From NCBI RefSeq assembly GCF_020615385.1, contig NZ_JAJAVB010000022.1, forward strand, positions 1-64,000: 64,000 nucleotides of DNA, in the 5' to 3' direction. Numbering within the stretch: position 1 is the stretch's first letter; every line of letters begins with the position of its first letter. A program made the translations under genes and the position numbers. Positions 16,672 through 25,458 of this stretch are shown in pieces. The stretch comes from Jiella soli. GTDB lineage: Bacteria; Pseudomonadota; Alphaproteobacteria; Rhizobiales; Rhizobiaceae. A model generated the notes under the pieces. That model saw only the letters and a program-made list of their open reading frames with translations. It was not told the origin of the DNA and did not search any database.

Positions 16672-17595
16672 GTGAAGGACAAGCGGGTCTCCCTGGAGGA
16701 AGCCGTCCGCCTCGTGCCGGACGGCTGTTCCATCACCGCCGGCGGCTTCGCCCATTCGCACCAGCCGCTCGGCTTCCTGCGCGCCCTGATCGCAGAGGGC
16801 CGGCGCGATCTCGCCATCATGGGCGTGGCGGAGTGCTGGGTCGCCGAATGGCTGGCTGCAGCCGGCATGCTCGACAAGGCGTGGTTCTCGAACTTCATGT
16901 TCGAAGGATTCGGCCGCTGCCGCCGCTTTTCCGAGGGCATCGAGGCCGGCGAGATCGCAACCGAGGATCACAGCCATTTCGGCATGGTCATGCGCTTCGT
17001 CGCGGCCGCCGAGCGGCTGCCTTTCATACCGATGCTCTCCCAGGGCGGGACCGACATCGCCACGACAGGTGGCATCGAGCGGCCCGAAGAGAAGATCCAG
17101 ATCATCAAATCTCCCTTCGGGGGCGAGCCGGTTGCGGTGACCTCGCCGCTCAGGCCCGACGTCGCGATCATTCACGCTGCGCGCGCCGACGCCTGCGGCA
17201 ACACGCAACTCGACGGCGCCACCGCCGTGCTGGCGGAACAGGCTGCCGCCGCGAAAACCGTTATCGTGACGGTCGAGGAGATTGTCGAGCCCGGCGAGAT
17301 CGCCGCCAACCCTGCGGCCACCTTGATCTCGGGCTTCTACGTCGATGCGCTCGTCCACCTGCCCTACGGCGCCTGGCCGACCGGCATGTATGGCTATCAC
17401 GATCCGGACATGGGCTTCCTCGACGACTACTACCAGGCGTCGCGCGACCCGGCTTCGTGCGCGAGATGGATCGAGGAGCATCTGCGGGGTCCGGCCGACC
17501 ATTGGGACTGGCTGGGTCGCGCGGGTGTCGCCCGGCTCCTCGCCCTGCGATCGGATCCCGCGCTCGGCTATCGTCCGGCGAAGGACGCAGCATGA
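16672..17595 (+). CDS. Class I CoA-transferase alpha subunit (set B), glutaconate-type
   Basis: This 307-residue subunit begins with GTG one base after the ATPase stop. It contains the TAGGFAHSHQP glycine loop, an IIHAARADACGNTQLDG segment and IVTVEEIVEPGEI, all typical of GctA-like subunits. Where sets A and C have Tyr-x-Glu this one reads EDHSHF, so it lacks the IpdA-type glutamate, and the reaction should depend on the glutamate of its beta partner. The next gene overlaps by four bases. Together they should move CoA onto or from a small dicarboxylic or hydroxy acid in the cytoplasm. Confidence 0.9.
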   Translation: MKDKRVSLEEAVRLVPDGCSITAGGFAHSHQPLGFLRALIAEGRRDLAIMGVAECWVAEWLAAAGMLDKAWFSNFMFEGFGRCRRFSEGIEAGEIATEDHSHFGMVMRFVAAAERLPFIPMLSQGGTDIATTGGIERPEEKIQIIKSPFGGEPVAVTSPLRPDVAIIHAARADACGNTQLDGATAVLAEQAAAAKTVIVTVEEIVEPGEIAANPAATLISGFYVDALVHLPYGAWPTGMYGYHDPDMGFLDDYYQASRDPASCARWIEEHLRGPADHWDWLGRAGVARLLALRSDPALGYRPAKDAA

Positions 17596-18353
17596 GCCGC
17601 GATGCCTTGATGGCGATCGCCGCCGCGCGCGAGATCAATGACGGCGAGGTCGCCTTCATCGGCACCGGGCTGCCGATGGTCGCGGCCTATCTCGCCAAGG
17701 CGACGCATGCCCCGAGCGTCACGCTGGTCTTCGAGTCCGGCATCATCGATCCCGCGCCGCTGGAACTGGCCACCGGCGTCGGCGAGTACCGGCTGGCCTA
17801 CGGCGCGTCCGCCATCCGCGGAACGCGCGCCGCCCTCACCCTTCTTCAGCAGGGCAGGGTTGATCTCGGCTTCCTCGGGACCGCCGAAATCGACGCCTAC
17901 GGCAATCTCAACTCCACCGCGATCGGCGACTATCGCCGGCCGAAGGTGCGGCTGCCCGGCTCGGGCGGCGCCAACGACATCGCCTCCATGGCCGCCCGCA
18001 CTGTCGTCATCGCAAGGGCCGGTCGCCGGCGGTTCGTCGAAAGTCTGAACTATCTGACGACGCCCGGCCACCTCACCGGCCCCGGCGCGCGCCGGCAAGC
18101 CGGACTGCCCGGCGACGGGCCGGTCCGCGTCATCACCGATATGGGCGTTCTCGGCTTTCACCCGGCGACCCTGCGCATGCGCGTCGAGCGCCTGTTTCCC
18201 GGCTTCACGCCCGACCAGATCCAGGCCGAGATCGGCTTCCGGCTGGAGGATCCCGGCGAGATCGTGACGGACGCGGCTCCCGACGCCGAGACGCTCGCCC
18301 TTCTGCGGCGCATCGATCCGGCCGGAACCTATGTGAAACTGCAGGACGAGTGA
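17592..18353 (+). CDS. Class I CoA-transferase beta subunit (set B), glutaconate-type
   Basis: This 253-residue protein matches glutaconate CoA-transferase B closely: FIGTGLPMV near the start, LVFESGIID with the catalytic glutamate (matching GctB Glu54), EIDAYGNLNSTAIGDY and the SGGAN loop that contacts the substrate or CoA. It is the only beta subunit in the window with the full transferase signature. It overlaps the alpha gene by ATGA and is followed after one base by a second alpha-type gene. This pair is the best candidate for a true CoA-transferase in the pathway; the acid partners are unknown. Confidence 0.92.
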   Translation: MSRDALMAIAAAREINDGEVAFIGTGLPMVAAYLAKATHAPSVTLVFESGIIDPAPLELATGVGEYRLAYGASAIRGTRAALTLLQQGRVDLGFLGTAEIDAYGNLNSTAIGDYRRPKVRLPGSGGANDIASMAARTVVIARAGRRRFVESLNYLTTPGHLTGPGARRQAGLPGDGPVRVITDMGVLGFHPATLRMRVERLFPGFTPDQIQAEIGFRLEDPGEIVTDAAPDAETLALLRRIDPAGTYVKLQDE

Positions 18354-18354
18354 C

Positions 18355-19215
18355 GTGAGCGCGCAAGACAAGGTCGCAACTCTCGCCGACGCCGCGGGCC
18401 TGATCGAGAACGGGACGCTTCTGGCCCTCGGCGGCGACGACCGAGGCCAGCCGGCGGCGCTCTGCGCGGAACTGATCCGCCATGGCCGCCGCGATCTCCG
18501 GCTGGCCGGTCATTATCGCGGCTTTGCCGCCGAGCTTCTGATCCGCTCCGGTTGCGGCCGGGCCGAATGCCTTCCGGTCGGCGCGGTCCGCGGCCAGGAC
18601 CTTTTTCCGAGCGACCGGAACGGCATCGGCGCCTCGCAGCAAGCCGTGTTCGCACGATTGCACGCGGCCGCGATGGGCCTGCCATTTCTGCCGCTCGCCG
18701 ATGGGAGCGGGGACGAGTTGGCAAGTCCCGTCGCCGATCCCCTCACGGGGAAAGCCGTGCGAACCGTCCCGGCGCTCCACCCCGATATCTCCGTGATCCA
18801 TGCCGATGCGGCGGACGAACACGGAAACGTCCTCATCGTCGAGGGCAGGCGGGACGCGATTCCGGCAGACATCGTTCTGGCTCGGGCGGCGCGAAAGGTG
18901 ATCGTCACCGTCGAGCAGATCGTCAGTCGCCGCACCATCGCGGCCCGCCCGCAGGATCTGGCCCTGCGAGCCGAGGAGGTGGCGATGGTGGTGGAAGCGC
19001 CTTACGGCGCGCACCCGACCGGCTTTTCCAACCGGTATCGCCCGGACGAGGAGGCGCTCGCCGCGTTTTGCGCCGCCGGTGCGGCCGAGGCCTCCCTTGC
19101 CGACTGGCTCGGCCGCTGGGTCGAGGCGCCCGGCGACCATATGGCCTATCTTGAAAGGCTCGGGGCTCGCCGGCTGATGGACATCGCGCTGAGCCGCCGC
19201 GCGGGCCTTGGTTGA
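18355..19215 (+). CDS. Unpaired class I CoA-transferase alpha-like subunit
   Basis: This 286-residue protein starts with GTG one base after set B beta and resembles the alpha subunits (VIHADAADEHGNVLIVEG, VIVTVEQIVSRRTI, APYGAHPTGFSN). It has no beta partner of its own. The glycine-rich loop is changed to ALGGDDRGQPA, and the IpdA-type glutamate is absent. It could be a third subunit of set B, an alternative alpha partner giving another substrate range, or a duplicate on its way to a new role. The uninterrupted frame and tight spacing argue that it is expressed and kept. Confidence 0.82.
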   Translation: MSAQDKVATLADAAGLIENGTLLALGGDDRGQPAALCAELIRHGRRDLRLAGHYRGFAAELLIRSGCGRAECLPVGAVRGQDLFPSDRNGIGASQQAVFARLHAAAMGLPFLPLADGSGDELASPVADPLTGKAVRTVPALHPDISVIHADAADEHGNVLIVEGRRDAIPADIVLARAARKVIVTVEQIVSRRTIAARPQDLALRAEEVAMVVEAPYGAHPTGFSNRYRPDEEALAAFCAAGAAEASLADWLGRWVEAPGDHMAYLERLGARRLMDIALSRRAGLG

Positions 19216-19244
19216 CCGAACCGCGCGGAGAGCTCCCGAGAAAA

Positions 19245-20438
19245 TCAGACGACGCCGTCGCCGCGCAGACGGGCGATCCGGTCGGCATCATAGCCGAACC
19301 ATTCGGCGAGAACCTCGTCGGTGTGCTCGCCGAGGCTCGGCGGGTGGCGGCGCACCGAGGGTGGGGTCTGCGACAGGTGCATCGTCAGGCCCGGCGTGGT
19401 GAAGCGCCCGGCCTTCGGATGTTCGATCTCCAGGATCTGGTTGCGATGCCTGAGCTGCGGATTGTCGATCACGTCCGCGGGCGTGGCGACCTTGGCATGC
19501 GGCAGGCCGGCCTCCTCGAGCCTCGCCAACACCGTCTCGGTGTCGCGCGCGCCGAACCAGGCGGCCACCTCGGCCTCGATCGCCTCGACATTTTCCATGC
19601 GCTGGTGAACGCTCGAAAAGCGCTCGTCTTCCAGGAGGTCCGGGCGCTCCATCATCCCGCAAAGCCGCTTGAACAGGCCGTTGGTCCCCGACAGCATCAG
19701 CACGTGATCGTCCGAGGCCGTGCGGAACACGTTGGCCGGCGCGGAATACCGGTCGCGGTTGCCCATGCGGTGCAGCGTCTCGTTGCGATGCGTCTGGCTG
19801 CCGAGCGCCGTCGTCAGCAGCGCCGTCGCGCTTTCGAGCAGGGAGACGTCGACCATCTGCCCCTCGCCGGAGTCCCTGCGTGAGAGCAGCGCGCCCAGCG
19901 TCGCGGTCGCGGCGTACATCGCCGTCATGTAGTCGATGTAGAAGGTGCCGGCGAGCATTGGCGGCCCCTCCGGGTCGCCGGTCAGCGACATCAGGCCACT
20001 CATCGCCTGCGCGATGCCGTCGAAACCCGGCCGCATCGCGCCAGGGCCATCCTGCCCGAAGCCGGACAAGCGCGTCATGACGAGGCGCGGATTGATCTCG
20101 TGCAGGACCTCCCAGCCGCAGCCCATCGCCTCCATCGTACCGGGGCGGAAGTTCTCGATCACGACGTCCGCCTTGGCCGCCATCTCCCGCAGCATCTCCT
20201 GCGCCTCGGGCGAGCGGAAGTTCATGGTGATCGAGCGCTTGTTCCGGTTCAGCGCCAGCATGTAGAAGCTTTCGCCGCCCTGGAACGGCGGCAGATGGCG
20301 GCTGTCGTCGCCGACACCGGCCTTCTCGATCTTGATGACGTCGGCGCCCATGTCGCCCAGAATCATCGCGCAGTGCGGCCCGGCGATGAAACGTGAGAGA
20401 TCAAGAACCTTGATCCCCGCGAGGATTGATTTGCTCAT
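19245..20438 (-). CDS. CaiB/BaiF family (class III) CoA-transferase, second copy
   Basis: This 397-residue protein is a second formyl-CoA-transferase-like enzyme. It has KVLDLSRFIAGPHCAMILGD, IENFRPGTMEAMG, and the catalytic-type Asp in TFYIDY (Asp169). It shares most motifs with the protein at 2218-3405 but differs throughout, so the two are paralogues rather than a recent copy. Its ATG overlaps the stop of set C beta, making it the last gene of the second transporter operon. The repeat of one transporter plus a class I-fold pair plus one CaiB protein in both operons suggests two parallel pathways for related substrates. Confidence 0.92.
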   Translation of the reverse strand: MSKSILAGIKVLDLSRFIAGPHCAMILGDMGADVIKIEKAGVGDDSRHLPPFQGGESFYMLALNRNKRSITMNFRSPEAQEMLREMAAKADVVIENFRPGTMEAMGCGWEVLHEINPRLVMTRLSGFGQDGPGAMRPGFDGIAQAMSGLMSLTGDPEGPPMLAGTFYIDYMTAMYAATATLGALLSRRDSGEGQMVDVSLLESATALLTTALGSQTHRNETLHRMGNRDRYSAPANVFRTASDDHVLMLSGTNGLFKRLCGMMERPDLLEDERFSSVHQRMENVEAIEAEVAAWFGARDTETVLARLEEAGLPHAKVATPADVIDNPQLRHRNQILEIEHPKAGRFTTPGLTMHLSQTPPSVRRHPPSLGEHTDEVLAEWFGYDADRIARLRGDGVV

Positions 20439-21277
20439 CGATTGCTGTCTTCCGACCGTCCTGCGGTCAATATTCCGTGCGGATCGATTTCCCCGCGGAT
20501 CAGCGCCACCACCACGCGCGAAGGTGCAGGCGTCGTGGGAACCTCACCGTCGATCGCCGGCTCGAACGACATCAGATCGAGAACCTCCTCGACGCTCGTG
20601 CCCGGATGGAGGGAGCGCAATCGCATCGAGCCGTCGGAAGTTCGAAAGTCGAAGATCGCCTTGTCGGTCACGCAGAGCTCGGGTCCCGGCCCGGGCAGCC
20701 CGACGTCCGCACGGCTCTCGCCGTCGCGGGCATGGCCGAACGAGGTGACGAAGTCGACGCGTTCCACGAAGGAGCGCCGGCCGAGATCCGTCACGATGAT
20801 CGGCCGGCGAATGAACGCGAGATGCTCGGTCTGCGCCAGACAGCCCACGAGGCGAACCTTCGGCGGCTCGCCCGTATTCCCGATCTCGGTGATGTTGAGA
20901 TTGCCGTAGCGGTCGACCTGCGGGGCGCTTTCGAAGCTGACGTCGAACCGGCCCGCCGTCACCATGTCGATCTTGTAGCCGACGTCCACCGGGGAGGCCG
21001 CGGCCGGCCAGCGCGTGTAGACGTCCTGGAGGACGGCTTCGGGGATCCCTTCGAGCGACGGCGTGAGCAGGTTCCCCCAGTAGATGGAGAAGCCCGGCGC
21101 ATGCGTCATCTGCGCGAGCCTGGCGGCGGCGATCGGAATCCCGACGGCGAGCGTATAGGCGCGCGCGGCCGTACCCAGTCCGACGAAGCCGAGTTCGCTC
21201 TCGCGCAGTTCGGCCGCGATCGCCGCGATCATCAGTTCTTCCGTGGAATAGTCCGTGGATGCGAGGCGTTCGTCCAT
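20435..21277 (-). CDS. Class I CoA-transferase fold, beta subunit (set C)
   Basis: This 280-residue protein has the beta-subunit frame (GFVGLGTAARAYTLAVGIP, PQVDRYGNLNITEIG, LRSLHPG). Like set A it lacks the catalytic glutamate at the GctB position, reading SIYWGNLLTP, and lacks the SGGAN loop (LVGCLAQTEHL). Sets A and C share the EHM/EHL segment and so form one subfamily distinct from set B. It starts in a TGATG junction with its alpha partner. An IpdB-like role in hydrolysis of a CoA ester or C-C bond is the preferred hypothesis. Confidence 0.87.
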   Translation of the reverse strand: MDERLASTDYSTEELMIAAIAAELRESELGFVGLGTAARAYTLAVGIPIAAARLAQMTHAPGFSIYWGNLLTPSLEGIPEAVLQDVYTRWPAAASPVDVGYKIDMVTAGRFDVSFESAPQVDRYGNLNITEIGNTGEPPKVRLVGCLAQTEHLAFIRRPIIVTDLGRRSFVERVDFVTSFGHARDGESRADVGLPGPGPELCVTDKAIFDFRTSDGSMRLRSLHPGTSVEEVLDLMSFEPAIDGEVPTTPAPSRVVVALIRGEIDPHGILTAGRSEDSNR

Positions 21278-22173
21278 CAGGCATACTCCCTTTCACGCAC
21301 ATCCAAACGGGAAAGCGCCGCCTCTCCTCCCTGGCTGGCGAGATACGCGTCATGATCGGCCAGAGGGCGAATGTTCTCGTCGAGCCAGGCGCGCGAACGG
21401 CCCTCGCGCGCCACGTCGAGCCAGTCGCGAAGGGCCTTCTCGTCCTCGTCGTAGAAGCCGTCGGTGGCCGTCGGATAGGCACCGCGCGGCGCATGAACGA
21501 TGCCTTCGACGAGGGTGTGCGGGATGTAGGTCAGCGCCGGTCGCCTCACGATCTCGGCATGCGGCACGATGCGCTCGACGGAGACGAAGAGCCGGCGCGA
21601 GGCCGATGCCATCATCTGGTCGATGTCGTCGCTGTCGCGCACGATCGGCCATTGCACGTTCCCGAACTCGTCCGCGACATAGCCGTGCAGAACGGTGAAA
21701 TCGGCGTCCGCGGCCCTCAGCGCCAGAACCGGCTTGCCGGTGAACGGGCATGTCATGCGCTTGATCTCGCCCGGGCTCTTGTCCGCCATGCCGGTGCCGA
21801 GCAAAGCCTTGTTCGGCAGGAAATCGAGCCCCATGGCCTTCGCCCTGAAGCGCGCGACCATGGCGCTCTCGGAATAATCGTGCGTCTCGATCTCCCCGGC
21901 CTCGACGGCGCGGCGGAAATTCGGCGCGAGGCCGAGCCGGAAGAAGCCGGCATAGATTCCGTCCCAGCGCCGGACCGCGCCGGCGGCGGCCAGCATGTCG
22001 GTGGCAAGGGTCGTCGCCCATGTCAGAAGCGCAAGATCGCGCTTGTCCTGCCGAACCATCTCGTGGACGAAGGCCATCGGCTGGCGCCTGAACAGCGAAC
22101 CGCCCAGTGCGAGGGAAGCGCCGTTCGGAATGCGACCGACGGCCTCGGCCGCCGTCATCAGCTTCGTCTTCAT
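21277..22173 (-). CDS. Class I CoA-transferase fold, alpha subunit (set C), IpdA-like
   Basis: This 298-residue protein has the ALGGSLFRRQPMAFV opening, THDYSESAMVARF with glutamate at residue 102 aligned to Glu105 of set A, and a VLHGYVADEFGNVQWP segment. The Tyr-x-Glu is shared only with set A. Start and stop overlap the ATPase and the beta gene. As with set A, the presence of the alpha glutamate and loss of the beta glutamate is the pattern expected of IpdAB-type hydrolases, from established family knowledge recalled without a search. Confidence 0.87.
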   Translation of the reverse strand: MKTKLMTAAEAVGRIPNGASLALGGSLFRRQPMAFVHEMVRQDKRDLALLTWATTLATDMLAAAGAVRRWDGIYAGFFRLGLAPNFRRAVEAGEIETHDYSESAMVARFRAKAMGLDFLPNKALLGTGMADKSPGEIKRMTCPFTGKPVLALRAADADFTVLHGYVADEFGNVQWPIVRDSDDIDQMMASASRRLFVSVERIVPHAEIVRRPALTYIPHTLVEGIVHAPRGAYPTATDGFYDEDEKALRDWLDVAREGRSRAWLDENIRPLADHDAYLASQGGEAALSRLDVREREYA

Positions 22174-23012
22174 GCAAGATGCTCCGCGTTTCTGTGCGAG
22201 AGGTGCTCGGGCAGGCGTCCGCCCACGATCGTGTGCACGAGCACGTCGTGCTCCACCTCGTCGCGCTCGACGGCTCCGACCATGCGTCCCGTCTTCAGGA
22301 TCGCGATCCGGTCGGCGATCTGGAAGACGTGGTCGAGATTGTGCGAGATGATCAGCACGGCGAAGCCGCGCGCCTTGAGCCGTTCGATCAGGTCGAGCAC
22401 CAGCCGGCTCTCCTCGACCCCCAGCGCCGCCATCGGCTCGTCCATGATGAGAAGGCGAACGTCGGAATCGAGAAGCAGCCGGGCGATGCCGACGGCCTGC
22501 CTCTGGCCGCCGGACAGGGCGCGCACGGGACGCGTCAGGTCCGGCTTGGGAAGGCCGAGTTCCTCGAAGAGCGCCTCGGTCCGCCGGCGCATCTCCGCAT
22601 GATCCAGCGCGGGAACCACGCCGGCGATGCGGCGCTGCAGTTCGCGCCCCATGAAGATGTTTTCCTGCACGGTGAAGACGTCGACCAGCGCGAGATTCTG
22701 GTGCAGCGTCTCGATACCGGCATTGCGCGCTTCCTGTGGGCTGTGGAGGTCCCTGTCGCGCCCGTCGATGCGGATCGAGCCGGATGTCGGCCTGTGCACG
22801 CCCGAGATCATCTTGATGAAGGTCGACTTGCCCGCGCCATTGTCGCCGACGAGCGCGAGAACCTCGTTCGGATAGATGTCGAGATTGATGGAGTCGTTGG
22901 CGAAATGGCCGCCGTACTTCTTGGTCAGGCCGCGAATCCTGACGAAGGGGTCGGCGGAACGCTCGGTCGCAGCGCCGCCCTGCCCGGGATTCGCGTTCGC
23001 GGAAACGGTCAT
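22170..23012 (-). CDS. ABC transporter ATPase subunit, sugar importer (set C)
   Basis: This 280-residue single-domain sugar-import ATPase has Walker A GDNGAGKST, the LSGGQRQAV signature, Walker B LLIMDEPMAALG and ISHN. It follows the binding-protein gene and powers transporter C. The ATG at 23012 has an AGAGGTG ribosome site; the longer frame to 23063 is not supported. It is clearly related to the set A ATPase but not a recent duplicate. Confidence 0.93.
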   Translation of the reverse strand: MTVSANANPGQGGAATERSADPFVRIRGLTKKYGGHFANDSINLDIYPNEVLALVGDNGAGKSTFIKMISGVHRPTSGSIRIDGRDRDLHSPQEARNAGIETLHQNLALVDVFTVQENIFMGRELQRRIAGVVPALDHAEMRRRTEALFEELGLPKPDLTRPVRALSGGQRQAVGIARLLLDSDVRLLIMDEPMAALGVEESRLVLDLIERLKARGFAVLIISHNLDHVFQIADRIAILKTGRMVGAVERDEVEHDVLVHTIVGGRLPEHLSHRNAEHLA

Positions 23013-23091
23013 GGACACCTCTTGTAGGAAAACGTCGCGTCGCGGACCCGCGACCTGTCGCACGGGCCCGCCACTTTGGAGATGCCCGGGA

Positions 23092-24117
23092 TCAGAGACC
23101 CAGCGCCTCGAGGTCGACCTTGGGGACGAGGCGTTTCTCGTTCTCCGCGTCGTAGAACTCGTCGATGTTCTGCCGGTTGATCATCGGCGACGGAAACACG
23201 ATCTCTTCGGGAACCTCCTGCCCCTGCAGGATGCGGGCGGTGACCTCGACGGCCTCGCCGCCGAAGGTCGGGTAGACGAAGGTTCCTGCGAGGCGGCCCT
23301 CCTTGATCATCTTGAACGTCTCGATGGCGATGCCGTCAAAGCCGGTGACGAACATCTCCTTCTCGCGCCCGGCCTCCTCGATGGCCTGCAGCGCGCCCTT
23401 CGCCATGTTGTCGTTGTGGCAGTAGACCGCGTCGATGCTGCGGTTGGCGCGCAGGAAGTCTTCCATCAGCTTGAGCGCTTCCGAGCGCGAATAATTGCCG
23501 ATGCCCTCGGCGGCGATCTTCATGCCGGGCTGCTTCTTCAGAGCCTCGACCCATCCATTGCCGCGCGCCTGGCTGACCACCGATCCGGGCTTGCCCTTGA
23601 TGTGGACGCAATTGCCTTTGGCGCCGAGCCGGTCGATGTAGTAGGCGCCGGCCTTCTGTGCCGTACCGTAGGTGTCGGCGGCCAGATGGCAGGCGAATTT
23701 CTGCCCCTTGTTCAACGACGACGACATCACGATGATCGGGATGTTGGCGTCGTTGAGCGCCTGGATGCCCGGGCCGATGGCGTCGGGGTAATAGGTGATC
23801 ATGATCACTGCGGCGACGCCGCGCGTCGCGAGATCCTCGAGATTGCGGATCTCCTGCGAGGGCTTGTCCCGCGCGTCCATGTCGAGGACGTCGAGACCCT
23901 TCTGCTTGGCGCTGGCCAAGACGTCGCTGCGCTGGACCTGCAGCCATTCGTCGGTGCCGTAGGACTGCGAAAAGCCGATGGTCTTGCCTGCGAGGCCGTC
24001 CGCAGCGAAAGCCGAGCGCAGGATGAACGGCGTTGCCAGGCCCGCCAGGCCGAGGCCGGCACCCGCCTTCAACACCCCGCGGCGGTTGGGGTGAACATTC
24101 TTCTTGGAATCGGTCAT
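23092..24117 (-). CDS. Periplasmic sugar-binding protein (set C), Tat-type signal
   Basis: This 341-residue binding protein begins with a twin-arginine-like signal (NRRGVLKAG followed by a hydrophobic stretch to about residue 38), so it may leave the cell folded. The mature part shows YGTDEWLQVQRSDV, AAVIMITYYPDAIGP and the hinge segment CHNDNMAKGALQA, as in ribose/inositol-type proteins. Start could be ATG at 24117 or GTG at 24120; both share an AAGGAGGAG site. It would capture a sugar or polyol for the permease encoded just before it. Confidence 0.93.
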   Translation of the reverse strand: MTDSKKNVHPNRRGVLKAGAGLGLAGLATPFILRSAFAADGLAGKTIGFSQSYGTDEWLQVQRSDVLASAKQKGLDVLDMDARDKPSQEIRNLEDLATRGVAAVIMITYYPDAIGPGIQALNDANIPIIVMSSSLNKGQKFACHLAADTYGTAQKAGAYYIDRLGAKGNCVHIKGKPGSVVSQARGNGWVEALKKQPGMKIAAEGIGNYSRSEALKLMEDFLRANRSIDAVYCHNDNMAKGALQAIEEAGREKEMFVTGFDGIAIETFKMIKEGRLAGTFVYPTFGGEAVEVTARILQGQEVPEEIVFPSPMINRQNIDEFYDAENEKRLVPKVDLEALGL

Positions 24118-24142
24118 CACAGCTCCTCCTTCTTGACGACGT

Positions 24143-25135
24143 TCAAGCCTTGCGGTTGCGCAGGTCGCTGACCACCACGGCGACCACGATGATCACGCCC
24201 ATCGCCAGCATCTGGACGAAGGACGACACGCCCAACAGGTTCAAAAGATTGGTGATCATGGCGAGTACCAAGACGCCGAGGATGGTCCCGGCCACGCCGC
24301 CGACGCCGCCGTCGAACGCGGTTCCGCCGATCAGCACGGCCGCGATGGCATCGAGCTCGAAGAGATTGCCCGCATTGGCCTCGGCGACCGAGACGCGGCT
24401 GACCAGAAGCAGGCCGCCGACACCGGCGAGGAAGCCCGAAAGGGCGTAGACCTGCATCTTGATGCGGTCGACGGGGATCCCGTAGACGCGCGCCGCCTCC
24501 TCGTTCGCGCCGACGGCGTAGACGTGGCGGCCCCAGCGCGTGTTGTGCATCACGTAGACGAACAGCAACCAGATGCCGACGAACAGCAAGACGGGCACCG
24601 GCACGCCGAGGACGTATCCCGATCCGAGCCACCGGAACACGGCGTCGGCGCCGCTCGCATAGACGTCGCCGCCATCGGAATAAAGATACACGCAACCGCG
24701 CGCGAAGATCATCATCGCCAGCGTGGCGATGAAGGGCTGCATCTTCAGCTTCGTGATGATGAAACCGTTGACGAGACCGAGGATGGTGCAGAACAGCAGC
24801 GCCATCGCCCAGGCGATCGGCGATCCGTACTGCGCGGCGGCGGCGGCCGTGACGGCCGACACGCCGACCAGCGAGCCGGCCGAGAGATCGATGCCGCGGC
24901 ACAGGATGACGACGGTCATGCCGATCGCCACGACACCGCTCATCGAGGCGCCGCGCACCACGTTGAAGAGGTTGGTGAGGTCGAGGAAATAGGGCGAGAT
25001 CAGGCTCGCGATGACGAACAGCGCGACGAAGCTGATGACGTGGCTGTATCGCAGAAGGAGCATGCCGGATTCCAGCGAGCGCCCGCCCGCCTGCTTCTTC
25101 CCGGCCAGTTCCTGGCGAACCTGCGTGGAGCTCAT
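24143..25135 (-). CDS. ABC transporter permease, CUT2 type (set C)
   Basis: This 330-residue membrane protein has about ten hydrophobic segments with GMTVVILCRGIDLSAGSLVG near residue 72 and GGTAFDGGVGGVAGTILG near 273, which are CUT2 permease signatures. It is the first gene of the second minus-strand operon and is followed by the binding protein, ATPase, alpha and beta subunits and CaiB protein. It forms the inner-membrane channel. Confidence 0.94.
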   Translation of the reverse strand: MSSTQVRQELAGKKQAGGRSLESGMLLLRYSHVISFVALFVIASLISPYFLDLTNLFNVVRGASMSGVVAIGMTVVILCRGIDLSAGSLVGVSAVTAAAAAQYGSPIAWAMALLFCTILGLVNGFIITKLKMQPFIATLAMMIFARGCVYLYSDGGDVYASGADAVFRWLGSGYVLGVPVPVLLFVGIWLLFVYVMHNTRWGRHVYAVGANEEAARVYGIPVDRIKMQVYALSGFLAGVGGLLLVSRVSVAEANAGNLFELDAIAAVLIGGTAFDGGVGGVAGTILGVLVLAMITNLLNLLGVSSFVQMLAMGVIIVVAVVVSDLRNRKA

Positions 25136-25458
25136 ACCTGCTGCATCCTGTTCTTCCTGATCTTCCGGAACCGAAGAGCGGCCGACCGGGCAGGCGTCCC
25201 CCGTCCGGTGTCGGTCTCGTGCATGGAAAGCGCGCGGTCGACGCGTGAGTGACGGCGCGACCGGCTCGGTCGCGGCGCTAAGCGCGTCTGACTCTTGGGA
25301 AAATCATCATAGCCTCCTCCGCGGGATCCAGCGCCTCCACGCTGTGACATCGATCCCATGTGGTATCCTTCTCTCATTCCATGGCGTCGGTCAAGTGGCT
25401 TGTCTTGCCCCCACCCGAGGGCGGCGGTAAGCAACGAGAGAGGGAATTTGGAGGGGCC
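25136..25458. promoter_or_regulatory. Divergent control region between transporter C and its LacI regulator
   Basis: This 323-base gap separates the permease gene (minus) from a LacI gene (plus), so it must hold both promoters. A short imperfect palindrome around GACATCGATCCC near 25346 is a possible operator, but no repeat of the AAACGTTT word used by the first LacI protein was found. No gene was seen in it. Confidence 0.45.

Noticed and set aside
16833-17591. N-terminal extension of the set B beta frame
   Set aside because: It overlaps the alpha gene in another frame; the ATG at 17592 forms a standard ATGA junction.
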